From positions 1 through 13,516 of the forward strand of contig JBCCYD010000141.1 in NCBI GenBank assembly GCA_039190385.1: a stretch of 13,516 nt of DNA, given 5' to 3'. Source of the DNA: Xenococcus sp039190385. GTDB taxonomy: Bacteria > Cyanobacteriota > Cyanobacteriia > Cyanobacteriales > Xenococcaceae. The position numbers were made by a program, and so were the translations under genes. Positions 6,856 through 13,501 of this stretch are shown in pieces; positions within the stretch are counted from its first letter, which is position 1; every line of letters starts with the position of its first letter. The notes beneath the pieces are model-generated. The model made no database searches and was not told the origin of the DNA. It saw only the letters and a program-made list of their open reading frames with translations.

Positions 6856-9407
6856 CTTTAAATCTTGCAAGACTATGTTGTGTGCCCCTCTCGTTATTAG
6901 CAGTAACGATCGCGAGTCCTGCGATCGCGAAACAACTACCAACAACCCAAATAAATCTAGCTCAATCCGTCCCAAAACAAGGCAACTCAAATCTCCTGCA
7001 ACAAGGCCAAAAATATTACCAAACAGGGCAGTTTGCCGCCGCAGCTAATACTTGGCAAGAAGCTCTAGTAACTTATCAAGCCCTTGATCAAAATAGCAAA
7101 CAAATCCAAACCCTGAACTATCTCTCTTCAGCCTATCAAGAATTGGGTCAATGGCAAGAATCCCAAAACGCGATCGCCAATAGTCTCGACTTGCTATCAG
7201 ATTCGTCAAATTTAGATCGCAACACTCTACTACTACGAGGACAAGCCCTTAATAATCAGGGCAAACTAGAATTTTCCCAAGGACAAACCGAAACCGCATT
7301 TAAAACTTGGCAGCAAGCCATCAGCGATTACGATGCAGCTGGTGATGAGACAGGAAAACTAATCGCCTCCCTTAATCAGGCGCAAGCCCTGCAAGCGATG
7401 GGTAAATACCGTCAAACTAAATCTCTCCTCGAAGAACTAGTTACACAACTGCGACAACAACCAGATACTTTGCTCAAAGCTCAGGGGTTAAGAAGTTTGG
7501 GAATTGCATTGCAAACCATTGGCGATCCCATACAGTCCAAGGGAATTTTAGAATCAAGCCTCGCGATCGCGCAACAACTAGCTTCTCCTCAAGATATTAG
7601 TGCGGCTTATTTTGGCATTGGCAATGTGGCCCAGGACTTAGGGGAATATGAGATCGCTTTGACCTACTATCAAGAAACTATTGAATTATCTCTGGAGAAA
7701 ATTACCGAACTCCAAGCCCAACTGAACCAACTCAGCATCTTAGTCAAACTGGAAAATTGGCAATCAGCAGCAGATTTAGTTCCGGCGATCGCAAATAATC
7801 TCTCCCAACTAACCCCTAGTCGCGCCAGCATATACGCCAGGGTCAATCTAGCAGAAACCTTAATGGATGGAACAAGAGAATCTAAAATTGTTGCTATTCC
7901 AGAAATCGCTCATTTTTTAGGTACAGCAGTCCAACAGGCTAGACAAATCTCAGATCCGAGAGCCGAAGCTTATGCCCTCAATCAATTGGGGAAACTCTAT
8001 CAACAGCAAAACCAATTATCAGAAGCTCAAGAACTTACCGAAAAATCTCTCCATCTGGCTCAATCTATCAATGCCGATGATATAACAGCCCGCTCGGCAA
8101 CCCAATTAGGCAATATTCGTCAAGAACAAGGAAATATTGATGGCGCGATCGCAGCCTATGACATTTCTTTTATTAAATTGCAATCGTTGCGTAGCGATCT
8201 TGTGAGCATTAATTCTAATGTGCAGTTTACCTTCAAAGAAAGTATTGAGCCGACCTACCGAGAGTATGTAGGTTTGTTATTACAAAAAGATGATAATCAG
8301 GAAAATCTTCAAAAAGCTCGGCAAGTGATGGAATCTTTGCAAGTTGCCGAATTAGATAATTTCTTTCGGGATGCCTGTTTAGATACCTATCCTGTAGTGG
8401 TTGATGAGATAGATGTTCAAGCGGCGGTGATTTATCCGATTATCCTTCGCGATCGCCTGGAAGTGATCCTCTCTCTTCCCCAGCAACCATTGCGTCATTA
8501 CTCAACACCTTTAAACTCAGACCAAGTAGAAACTATCCTCAAGCAGTTCTACTCTTCGATGTCTCCTGGTTATCCCCGAAATGAAGGCTTAAAAGCTGCC
8601 GAACAGGTTTATGATTGGCTGATTAGACCTGCTGAAGCGATATTGCAAGAGAGTAATAGCCAAACTTTGGTTTTTGTTCCTGATGGTTTTTTCCGTAACT
8701 TACCCATGAGTGCCCTTTATGATGGCGAAAAATATCTGATTGAAAACTATGGAGTTGCGGTTAGTCCAGGTTTACAGCTATTTCCTGAAGGAATACAGGG
8801 CAAAGATCTTTCTCTATTGGCCGTGGGGCTCACTGAGGCTCGCCAAGGTTTTACTTCCCTGCCTGGAGTTTCTGGGGAAGTGACACAAGTTACGAAAGAA
8901 TTAGATTCTGAAGTTTTACTTGATCAAGAATTTACTCAAGATAGTTTTAGGGTTATTTTAAATGAAAAATCCTTTCCCATTGTTCATTTAGCGACTCATG
9001 GGCAATTTAGTTCCAATCCCGAGGAAACTTTTCTTTTGACTTGGAGCGATCGCATTTCAATTCAAGATTTTGATTCTCTCTTTCAACAAAGAAGATTGGG
9101 TATTCTCGAACCGATTGAACTTTTGGTCATGAGTGCTTGTCAGACAGCGGCAGGAGATAACAGGGCAACTTTGGGCTTAGCAGGATTTGCTCTACGTTCA
9201 GGAGCCAGAAGTACGGTTGCTAGTTTATGGTCGGTCAGCGATCGCGCAACCTCTGATTTGATGCAGGAATTTTATGCTCAATTAAGTGGTGGCAACATTA
9301 GTAAGTCTGAAGCAATACGACAAGCTCAGTTAAAAGTTTTATCCAATCCAGTACATAAACATCCCTATTTTTGGTCAAGCTTCATATTAGTCGGAAATTG
9401 GTTATAA
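6852..9407 (+). CDS. Exported TPR-CHAT domain protein
   Basis: An 851-residue protein with a Sec-type signal peptide: Arg7, a hydrophobic core, and Ala-Ile-Ala at 24-26 before Lys27, so the mature form should be periplasmic or extracellular. Residues from about 44 to 440 are tetratricopeptide repeats (for example GQKYYQTGQFAAAANTWQEA and GEYEIALTYYQETIEL). A CHAT peptidase domain fills roughly 570-851: VPDG at 609-612, the catalytic histidine His716 in HLATHGQF, and the nucleophile Cys763 in SACQTAAGD, so the caspase-like dyad is intact. CHAT is a caspase-clan (C14-type) peptidase domain. Cyanobacteria carry many secreted TPR-CHAT proteins of unknown substrate. The ATG at 6852 overlaps the TGA of the Rpn-like gene, which suggests translational coupling. 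Expression with ileS is possible but not shown. Confidence 0.92.
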   Translation: MTLNLARLCCVPLSLLAVTIASPAIAKQLPTTQINLAQSVPKQGNSNLLQQGQKYYQTGQFAAAANTWQEALVTYQALDQNSKQIQTLNYLSSAYQELGQWQESQNAIANSLDLLSDSSNLDRNTLLLRGQALNNQGKLEFSQGQTETAFKTWQQAISDYDAAGDETGKLIASLNQAQALQAMGKYRQTKSLLEELVTQLRQQPDTLLKAQGLRSLGIALQTIGDPIQSKGILESSLAIAQQLASPQDISAAYFGIGNVAQDLGEYEIALTYYQETIELSLEKITELQAQLNQLSILVKLENWQSAADLVPAIANNLSQLTPSRASIYARVNLAETLMDGTRESKIVAIPEIAHFLGTAVQQARQISDPRAEAYALNQLGKLYQQQNQLSEAQELTEKSLHLAQSINADDITARSATQLGNIRQEQGNIDGAIAAYDISFIKLQSLRSDLVSINSNVQFTFKESIEPTYREYVGLLLQKDDNQENLQKARQVMESLQVAELDNFFRDACLDTYPVVVDEIDVQAAVIYPIILRDRLEVILSLPQQPLRHYSTPLNSDQVETILKQFYSSMSPGYPRNEGLKAAEQVYDWLIRPAEAILQESNSQTLVFVPDGFFRNLPMSALYDGEKYLIENYGVAVSPGLQLFPEGIQGKDLSLLAVGLTEARQGFTSLPGVSGEVTQVTKELDSEVLLDQEFTQDSFRVILNEKSFPIVHLATHGQFSSNPEETFLLTWSDRISIQDFDSLFQQRRLGILEPIELLVMSACQTAAGDNRATLGLAGFALRSGARSTVASLWSVSDRATSDLMQEFYAQLSGGNISKSEAIRQAQLKVLSNPVHKHPYFWSSFILVGNWL

Positions 9408-9513
9408 ATATTAGTATTTTGTTCCATCAGTTCAGTACCTGGTAAAGTGAGAAATTGGTCAATGTAATATTTGATTATACTTTTAGGAACTATTTCCTCT
9501 TCGGATTGGCAAA
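9408..9513 (+). other. Spacer before thiO-thiG; no TPP riboswitch seen
   Basis: These 106 bp are AT-rich. I looked for the TPP (THI) element consensus, CTGAGA plus an ACCTGA-type arm, because the next gene makes thiamine thiazole; neither is present, and the gap is about the size of the element alone. No clear terminator follows the CHAT gene. No close Shine-Dalgarno is visible: the nearest, TAGGA at 9484-9488, is about 25 bases from the ATG. Confidence 0.5.
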
Positions 9514-11574
9514 ATGGATAAGAATCGGGAAATTATTGTTGTTGGTGGCGGCGTTATTGGATTAGCGATCGCGGTTGAACTAAAGTTGCGAGGTGCAGAC
9601 GTTACCGTAATCTCTCGTGATGTTCAACAAGCGGCCTCCGGTGCAGCAGCAGGTATGTTAGCTCCGATGGCAGAACAAATCACGGACTCCCAGATGTTGG
9701 ATTTATGTCTGCGATCGCGTTGGCTCTATCCTGAATGGACAAGTAAGCTGGAAAATCTCACGGGAATCGCTACGGGTTATTGGCCCTGCGGGATTTTAGC
9801 GCCCTCCTTTGGGGAAATGGGGAGATGGGGAGATGGGGAGACAAGGAGACAAGGAGATAGGGAGAGTGGGAATAAGACTTGGTTGGATCGTGAGGCCATT
9901 GAATTTTATCAACCAGGATTAGGTAAAGATGTAGTCGGTGGTTGGTGGTATCCCGAAGATGGACAGGTTGATAATCGTTGTTTAATGCGATCGCTGATTC
10001 AAGCAGCACAAAATTTAAAAATCGAAATTCAAGAAGGTGTTACTGTCCAAGGCATTCAACAAAAAGCAGGTCAAGTAACCAATATCATGACCAGCCAAGG
10101 CGACCTAACTGCCGAAAAATATGTTCTAGCAACGGGATCTTGGGCAAGTCAGTTATTACCAATACCAGTCAAACCAGTCAAAGGGCAAATGATGTCGCTG
10201 AGAATGCCCCATCAGCCCCATGAACCCTATCCGTTACAAAGAGTTTTGTTCGGTGACAATATTTATTTTGTTCCGCGACAAGATGGAAGACTAATTCTAG
10301 GTGCAACAGTTGAAAAAGTTGGTTGGACTCCTCATAATACGCCCCAAGGAATTCAAAACTTATTAAATAAAGCGACAAAACTATATCCAGCCGTTGCTGA
10401 TTGGCAAATTGAAGAATTTTGGTGGGGTTTTCGTCCAGGAACTCCCGATGAATTGCCAATACTGGGAACTAGTCCTTGCGATAATTTGTATTTTGCGACG
10501 GGTCATTATCGTAATGGGATCTTACTGGCTCCTGTGACAGCGTCTTTAATTGCTGATTTACTTCTAGAACAAAAAGCCGATCCTTTGCTGTCTCATTTTA
10601 GTTGGCAACGTTTTTCGAAGTCTTATCCCAGTAAAACAACTATTTCAAGCAATAATGGCCATAATATTCAGAATGGTCATAATGGTAAACATCCTAATTT
10701 ATCCTTAGAAGTTACAGAAAAATCTCCTATGTCAATTGTTGCGTCCCCTTTGCCCGCTGCTAATTCTCTAATCGCCTCATCAGATCAACCTCTGACCATT
10801 GCCGGAAAAACCTTTAAGTCTCGGTTGATGACTGGGACAGGAAAATATCCTAATCTCGAAGCGATGCAACATAGTATTGTCGCCAGTGGTTGTGAGATTG
10901 TGACCGTGGCGGTGCGTCGAGTGCAAACTAAGGCAGCGGGTCATGAAGGTTTAGCTGAAGCCATTGATTGGCAAAAAATCTGGATGTTACCTAATACCGC
11001 AGGATGCAAAACTGCCGAGGAAGCAATTCGGGTAGCTCGTCTGGGGCGGGAAATGGCGAAGTTATTAGGTCAAGAAGATAATAATTTTGTCAAATTGGAA
11101 GTTATTCCCGATGCCAAATATTTATTGCCCGATCCGATTGGGACTCTCGAAGCATCGGAGCAACTTGTGAAAGAAGGTTTTGCTGTGCTTCCTTATATCA
11201 ATGCTGATCCTCTTTTGGCTAAACGTTTGGAGGAGGTTGGTTGTGCGACGGTGATGCCTTTGGGTTCGCCGATTGGTTCCGGCCAGGGCATTAGAAATAC
11301 TGCCAATATTGAAATTATTATCGAGCAGGCGAATATTCCTGTGGTAGTTGATGCGGGAATTGGTACTCCCAGTGAGGCGGCTCAAGCGATGGAAATGGGA
11401 GCTGATGCTTTATTGGTTAATAGCGCGATCGCGCTGGCAAAAAATCCCCCAGCAATGGCCCAGGCTATGGGATTAGCAGCAGTTGCGGGAAGACTTGCCT
11501 ATGTTGCAGGGCGGATTCCTGTGAAACAATATGCTAGTGCGAGTTCTCCCCTTACTGGGCTAATTAATCAATAA
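9514..11574 (+). CDS. thiO/thiG: Bifunctional glycine oxidase ThiO / thiazole synthase ThiG
   Basis: A 686-residue fusion for thiamine thiazole synthesis. The ThiO half (about 1-365) is an FAD oxidase that turns glycine into iminoacetate: GGGVIG at 11-16 binds FAD, SGAAAGMLAP at 42-51 is typical of ThiO, and FWWGFRPGTPDELPILG (about 300-320) closes the FAD site. The ThiG half (about 427-686) condenses that imine with deoxyxylulose phosphate and ThiS thiocarboxylate. Its Schiff-base lysine is Lys527 in VKLEVI, matching Lys96 of B. subtilis ThiG, and GTGKY, SPIGSGQGI and VDAGIGTP are present. Fusion of these two enzymes is known in cyanobacteria. The halves are joined by a Gly/Asn/His- and Ser-rich linker (about 370-425). 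Residues 100-120 are a repeat-derived insertion (separate entry). Codon 406 (ATG 10729) could start a free ThiG, but no ribosome site marks it. Confidence 0.96.
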   Translation: MDKNREIIVVGGGVIGLAIAVELKLRGADVTVISRDVQQAASGAAAGMLAPMAEQITDSQMLDLCLRSRWLYPEWTSKLENLTGIATGYWPCGILAPSFGEMGRWGDGETRRQGDRESGNKTWLDREAIEFYQPGLGKDVVGGWWYPEDGQVDNRCLMRSLIQAAQNLKIEIQEGVTVQGIQQKAGQVTNIMTSQGDLTAEKYVLATGSWASQLLPIPVKPVKGQMMSLRMPHQPHEPYPLQRVLFGDNIYFVPRQDGRLILGATVEKVGWTPHNTPQGIQNLLNKATKLYPAVADWQIEEFWWGFRPGTPDELPILGTSPCDNLYFATGHYRNGILLAPVTASLIADLLLEQKADPLLSHFSWQRFSKSYPSKTTISSNNGHNIQNGHNGKHPNLSLEVTEKSPMSIVASPLPAANSLIASSDQPLTIAGKTFKSRLMTGTGKYPNLEAMQHSIVASGCEIVTVAVRRVQTKAAGHEGLAEAIDWQKIWMLPNTAGCKTAEEAIRVARLGREMAKLLGQEDNNFVKLEVIPDAKYLLPDPIGTLEASEQLVKEGFAVLPYINADPLLAKRLEEVGCATVMPLGSPIGSGQGIRNTANIEIIIEQANIPVVVDAGIGTPSEAAQAMEMGADALLVNSAIALAKNPPAMAQAMGLAAVAGRLAYVAGRIPVKQYASASSPLTGLINQ
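9811..9866 (+). repeat. Purine-rich octamer array inside thiO
   Basis: Seven consecutive octamers: GGGGAAAT, GGGGAGAT twice, GGGGAGAC, AAGGAGAC, AAGGAGAT, AGGGAGAG. Together with the next seven bases the segment is 63 bp, so the frame is preserved; it encodes residues 100-120, rich in Gly, Arg, Glu and Asp. I recall this kind of GGGGAGAT tract (ATCTCCCC on the other strand) as a scattered intergenic repeat of cyanobacterial genomes; here it lies within an enzyme. It interrupts the ThiO sequence between LAPSF and TWLDREAI. Confidence 0.9.
11422..11435. repeat. Extended 14-bp HIP1 palindrome in thiG
   Basis: AGCGCGATCGCGCT is a perfect 14-bp palindrome containing HIP1, encoding part of the NSAIAL segment. 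It is the rightmost HIP1 in the window. Confidence 0.9.
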
Positions 11575-11585
11575 AAAGAACTATC

Positions 11586-11738
11586 ATGAATTCCCAACAA
11601 CCTTGTCATCATTGCGAAGGAAAAGGCTATATCAACATTCGAGATTGTGCTGGAGAAATTCAAAGAACTGAAACTTGTTCTTTTTGTTCTGGGCTGGGAT
11701 ATCAAGAAAAAGAGCAAGAAGACGAAGCAGAAGAATAG
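11586..11738 (+). CDS. 50-aa DnaJ-type zinc-knuckle protein
   Basis: A short ORF from ATG 11586 to TAG 11738, beginning 11 bp after the thiO-thiG stop. It has two perfect DnaJ-type CxxCxGxG modules: C7-H-H-C10-E-G-K-G14 and C31-S-F-C34-S-G-L-G38. These are separated by a 16-residue strand-like segment and followed by an acidic Glu/Gln tail. Two such knuckles would bind one zinc ion, as in the cysteine-rich region of DnaJ and in small plastid and cyanobacterial DnaJ-like disulphide/chaperone cofactors. There is no J domain. The regular spacing of four cysteines and four glycines makes a chance ORF unlikely. The overlapping minus-strand frame over the same bases shows no such pattern. The short distance suggests co-transcription with thiO-thiG; a role in thiazole sulphur chemistry would be speculation. 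Confidence 0.82.
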   Translation: MNSQQPCHHCEGKGYINIRDCAGEIQRTETCSFCSGLGYQEKEQEDEAEE

Positions 11739-11866
11739 CATTTCCTTAAACATATCGAAGACATAGCACACCATAAGGTGATAATCTATAAGTTGGCAAA
11801 TTTTAGATTAAATTAAGATTTACTCTGCCATATAAAAATATCTAAACCACCAAGTAGAAGCAAAGC
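11739..11866 (+). promoter_or_regulatory. atpD: Leader/promoter region of the F1 beta gene
   Basis: These 128 bp of AT-rich DNA should hold the promoter of a strongly expressed gene. Possible elements are TTGGCA at 11793-11798 with TAAGAT at 11814-11819 (15 bp apart) and TATAAA at 11831-11836, none ideal. A small CACC-ATAA-GGTG hairpin lies at 11769-11780 and lacks a T-tract, so it is not a good terminator for the gene before it. No strong Shine-Dalgarno precedes the ATG. Confidence 0.35.
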
Positions 11867-13318
11867 ATGGTAGCCACAACAGATAAAACAATAGGTAAAA
11901 TTACTCAAGTTATCGGTCCCGTTATCGATGCTGAATTCCCCAGTGGGAAAATGCCCCGTATTTATAACGCTTTAAAAGTACAGGGAAAAAACACCTCAGG
12001 CCAAGATGTTTCTGTAACTTGTGAAGTACAGCAGTTACTTGGGGATAATCAAGTTCGTGCAGTTGCCATGAGTGGAACTGATGGGATTGTCCGCGGCATG
12101 GAAGTTGAAGATACAGGAGCACCCATTAGTGTGCCTGTTGGAAAAGCTACTTTAGGTAGAATTTTCAACGTTCTTGGTGAACCTGTTGATAATAAAGGAC
12201 CCGCTAATACTGACGAAACTTTCCCCATTCACAGACCTGCACCTAAATTAGTAGATTTAGAAACTAAGCCTAAAGTCTTTGAAACAGGAATCAAAGTTGT
12301 AGACTTGCTTACTCCCTATCGTCAAGGTGGTAAAATCGGTCTCTTCGGTGGTGCTGGCGTTGGTAAAACTGTTATTATGATGGAACTTATCAACAATATC
12401 GCAATCCAACACGGTGGTGTATCCGTATTTGGTGGTGTGGGCGAACGTACTCGTGAAGGGAATGACCTTTACAACGAGATGATCGAGTCTAACGTTATCA
12501 ATGAGGAAAACCCCGAGGAATCTAAAATTGCTCTAGTTTACGGTCAGATGAACGAACCACCTGGAGCTAGAATGCGTGTTGGATTGTCTGCACTGACAAT
12601 GGCAGAATATTTCCGTGATGTAAACAAACAAGACGTACTACTATTTATTGATAATATTTTCCGTTTTGTACAAGCTGGTTCTGAGGTATCAGCACTTCTT
12701 GGTCGTATGCCTTCTGCGGTAGGATATCAGCCTACTCTTGGTACTGATGTTGGAGATTTACAAGAACGTATTACTTCTACAAAAGAAGGTTCTATTACTT
12801 CTATTCAAGCAGTATATGTGCCTGCTGATGACTTAACCGACCCTGCACCAGCAACTACTTTTGCTCACTTGGACGGTACTACTGTACTTTCTCGTGGACT
12901 AGCTTCTAAGGGTATTTATCCTGCGGTAGATCCTCTAGATTCTACTAGTACTATGTTGCAGCCCAGCATTGTAGGGGAAGAGCATTATGGTACTGCTCGT
13001 GCTGTACAGTCTACTTTACAACGTTATAAGGAATTACAAGATATTATTGCCATCTTGGGTCTAGACGAGCTTTCTGAAGAAGATCGCATAGTTGTAGATC
13101 GCGCTCGTAAGATTGAGCGTTTCTTATCTCAGCCTTTCTTCGTTGCGGAAGTATTCACTGGTTCTCCTGGTAAATATGTCAGCTTGGAAGAAACTATCAA
13201 AGGTTTCCAAATGATCTTGAATGGTGAGTTGGATGATTTACCAGAGCAAGCTTTCTACCTTGTAGGAGATATCGAAGAAGCTAAAGCTAAAGCTGAAAAA
13301 ATTAAAGCATCAGCTTAA
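11867..13318 (+). CDS. atpD: F1Fo ATP synthase subunit beta
   Basis: Catalytic beta subunit of thylakoid/plasma membrane ATP synthase, 483 residues, full length; usually called atpB in cyanobacteria and chloroplasts. The Walker A loop GGAGVGKT is at 161-168, the catalytic-site motif GERTREGND at 192-200 (Glu193), and Walker B LLFID ends at Asp262 before NIFRF. The N-terminal beta-barrel (GKITQVIGPVIDAEFP) and the C-terminal part (LDELSEEDRIVVDRARKIERFLSQPFFVAEVF, given here only as the region around 400-430) are intact. Codon use is enriched in a narrow set and HIP1 is absent, fitting high expression. In cyanobacteria beta and epsilon commonly form their own operon, apart from the genes for a, c, b, delta, alpha and gamma, which agrees with the absence of other ATP synthase genes upstream. 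Confidence 0.99.
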   Translation: MVATTDKTIGKITQVIGPVIDAEFPSGKMPRIYNALKVQGKNTSGQDVSVTCEVQQLLGDNQVRAVAMSGTDGIVRGMEVEDTGAPISVPVGKATLGRIFNVLGEPVDNKGPANTDETFPIHRPAPKLVDLETKPKVFETGIKVVDLLTPYRQGGKIGLFGGAGVGKTVIMMELINNIAIQHGGVSVFGGVGERTREGNDLYNEMIESNVINEENPEESKIALVYGQMNEPPGARMRVGLSALTMAEYFRDVNKQDVLLFIDNIFRFVQAGSEVSALLGRMPSAVGYQPTLGTDVGDLQERITSTKEGSITSIQAVYVPADDLTDPAPATTFAHLDGTTVLSRGLASKGIYPAVDPLDSTSTMLQPSIVGEEHYGTARAVQSTLQRYKELQDIIAILGLDELSEEDRIVVDRARKIERFLSQPFFVAEVFTGSPGKYVSLEETIKGFQMILNGELDDLPEQAFYLVGDIEEAKAKAEKIKASA

Positions 13319-13320
13319 AA

Positions 13321-13353
13321 CAGTGATCAGTGATCAGTGATCAGTGATCAGTT
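13321..13353 (+). repeat. Heptamer array 1 (CAGTGAT)
   Basis: Four exact tandem CAGTGAT units at 13321-13348 followed by a partial CAGTT. It begins two bases after the beta-subunit stop codon. Read from 13326 the phase is ATCAGTG three times and ATCAGTT once, nearly the reverse complement of the units in array 2. Confidence 0.95.
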
Positions 13354-13497
13354 GCTAGTTGTTTAGTAAGTATCTTAATAAAATAGATGATGAAGTTTAT
13401 TTCATGCTCTGATAACTAATAACTAATAACTGATAACTGTTAACTGATGACTGTTAACTGATGACTGTTAACTGATAACTGATAACTGATAACTGAT
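13326..13497 (+). other. Long imperfect inverted repeat able to form an mRNA hairpin
   Basis: Bases 13326-13353 and 13470-13497 can pair in 25 of 28 positions, the three misses being one G-A mismatch in each of three heptamers. The loop would be 116 nt, with smaller foldbacks inside. It has no T-run directly after it, so it is not a standard intrinsic terminator; it may act as an mRNA processing or stability element. Confidence 0.6.
13411..13494 (+). repeat. Heptamer array 2 (GATAACT type), 12 copies
   Basis: Twelve consecutive heptamers: GATAACT, AATAACT twice, GATAACT, GTTAACT, GATGACT, GTTAACT, GATGACT, GTTAACT, and GATAACT three times, then GATTAA. All keep ACT at positions 5-7; variation is in positions 1, 2 and 4. 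The alternating GTTAACT/GATGACT pair suggests amplification of a 14-bp unit inside the array. Tandem heptamers (STRR-like) are known in cyanobacterial genomes. Confidence 0.95.
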
Positions 13498-13501
13498 TAA
13501 A

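Larger units (their letters stand above)
374..11432. repeat. HIP1 octamers (GCGATCGC), 23 dispersed copies
   Basis: By eye, copies start at 374, 557, 1513, 2109, 2257, 2506, 4545, 5462, 5489, 5937, 5997, 6921, 7170, 7563, 7785, 8145, 8449, 9046, 9238, 9565, 9711, 9987 and 11425. The spacing averages about one per 500 bp, far above chance in DNA with this low GC. HIP1 over-representation is a known cyanobacterial signature. None occurs after 11432, including the whole F1 beta gene. Confidence 0.9.

Noticed and set aside
6852..9407. CRISPR-associated TPR-CHAT (Craspase-type) protease
   Set aside because: It has a signal peptide and no Cas7-11-like gene or CRISPR array nearby; it fits the common exported cyanobacterial TPR-CHAT group.
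9408..9513. TPP riboswitch upstream of thiO-thiG
   Set aside because: The conserved CTGAGA and ACCTGA-type elements are missing.
9770..10459. Several overlapping frames of 79-93 codons within thiO on either strand
   Set aside because: They are alternative-frame shadows of a well-conserved enzyme, with low-complexity composition from the octamer array and HIP1 sites.
11568..11774. Minus-strand 68-codon frame over the gap between thiO-thiG and the beta gene
   Set aside because: Its peptide is Phe/Ser-rich with no domain; the plus-strand 50-codon ORF in the same bases has two exact zinc knuckles and better explains the sequence.
11122..12122. Minus-strand frames inside thiG (11122-11385) and the beta gene (11922-12122)
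   Set aside because: Antisense to strongly conserved coding sequence, no start signals and no recognisable peptide.
13321..13494. CRISPR array
   Set aside because: Heptamers run directly head-to-tail with no unique spacers; these are simple tandem repeats.
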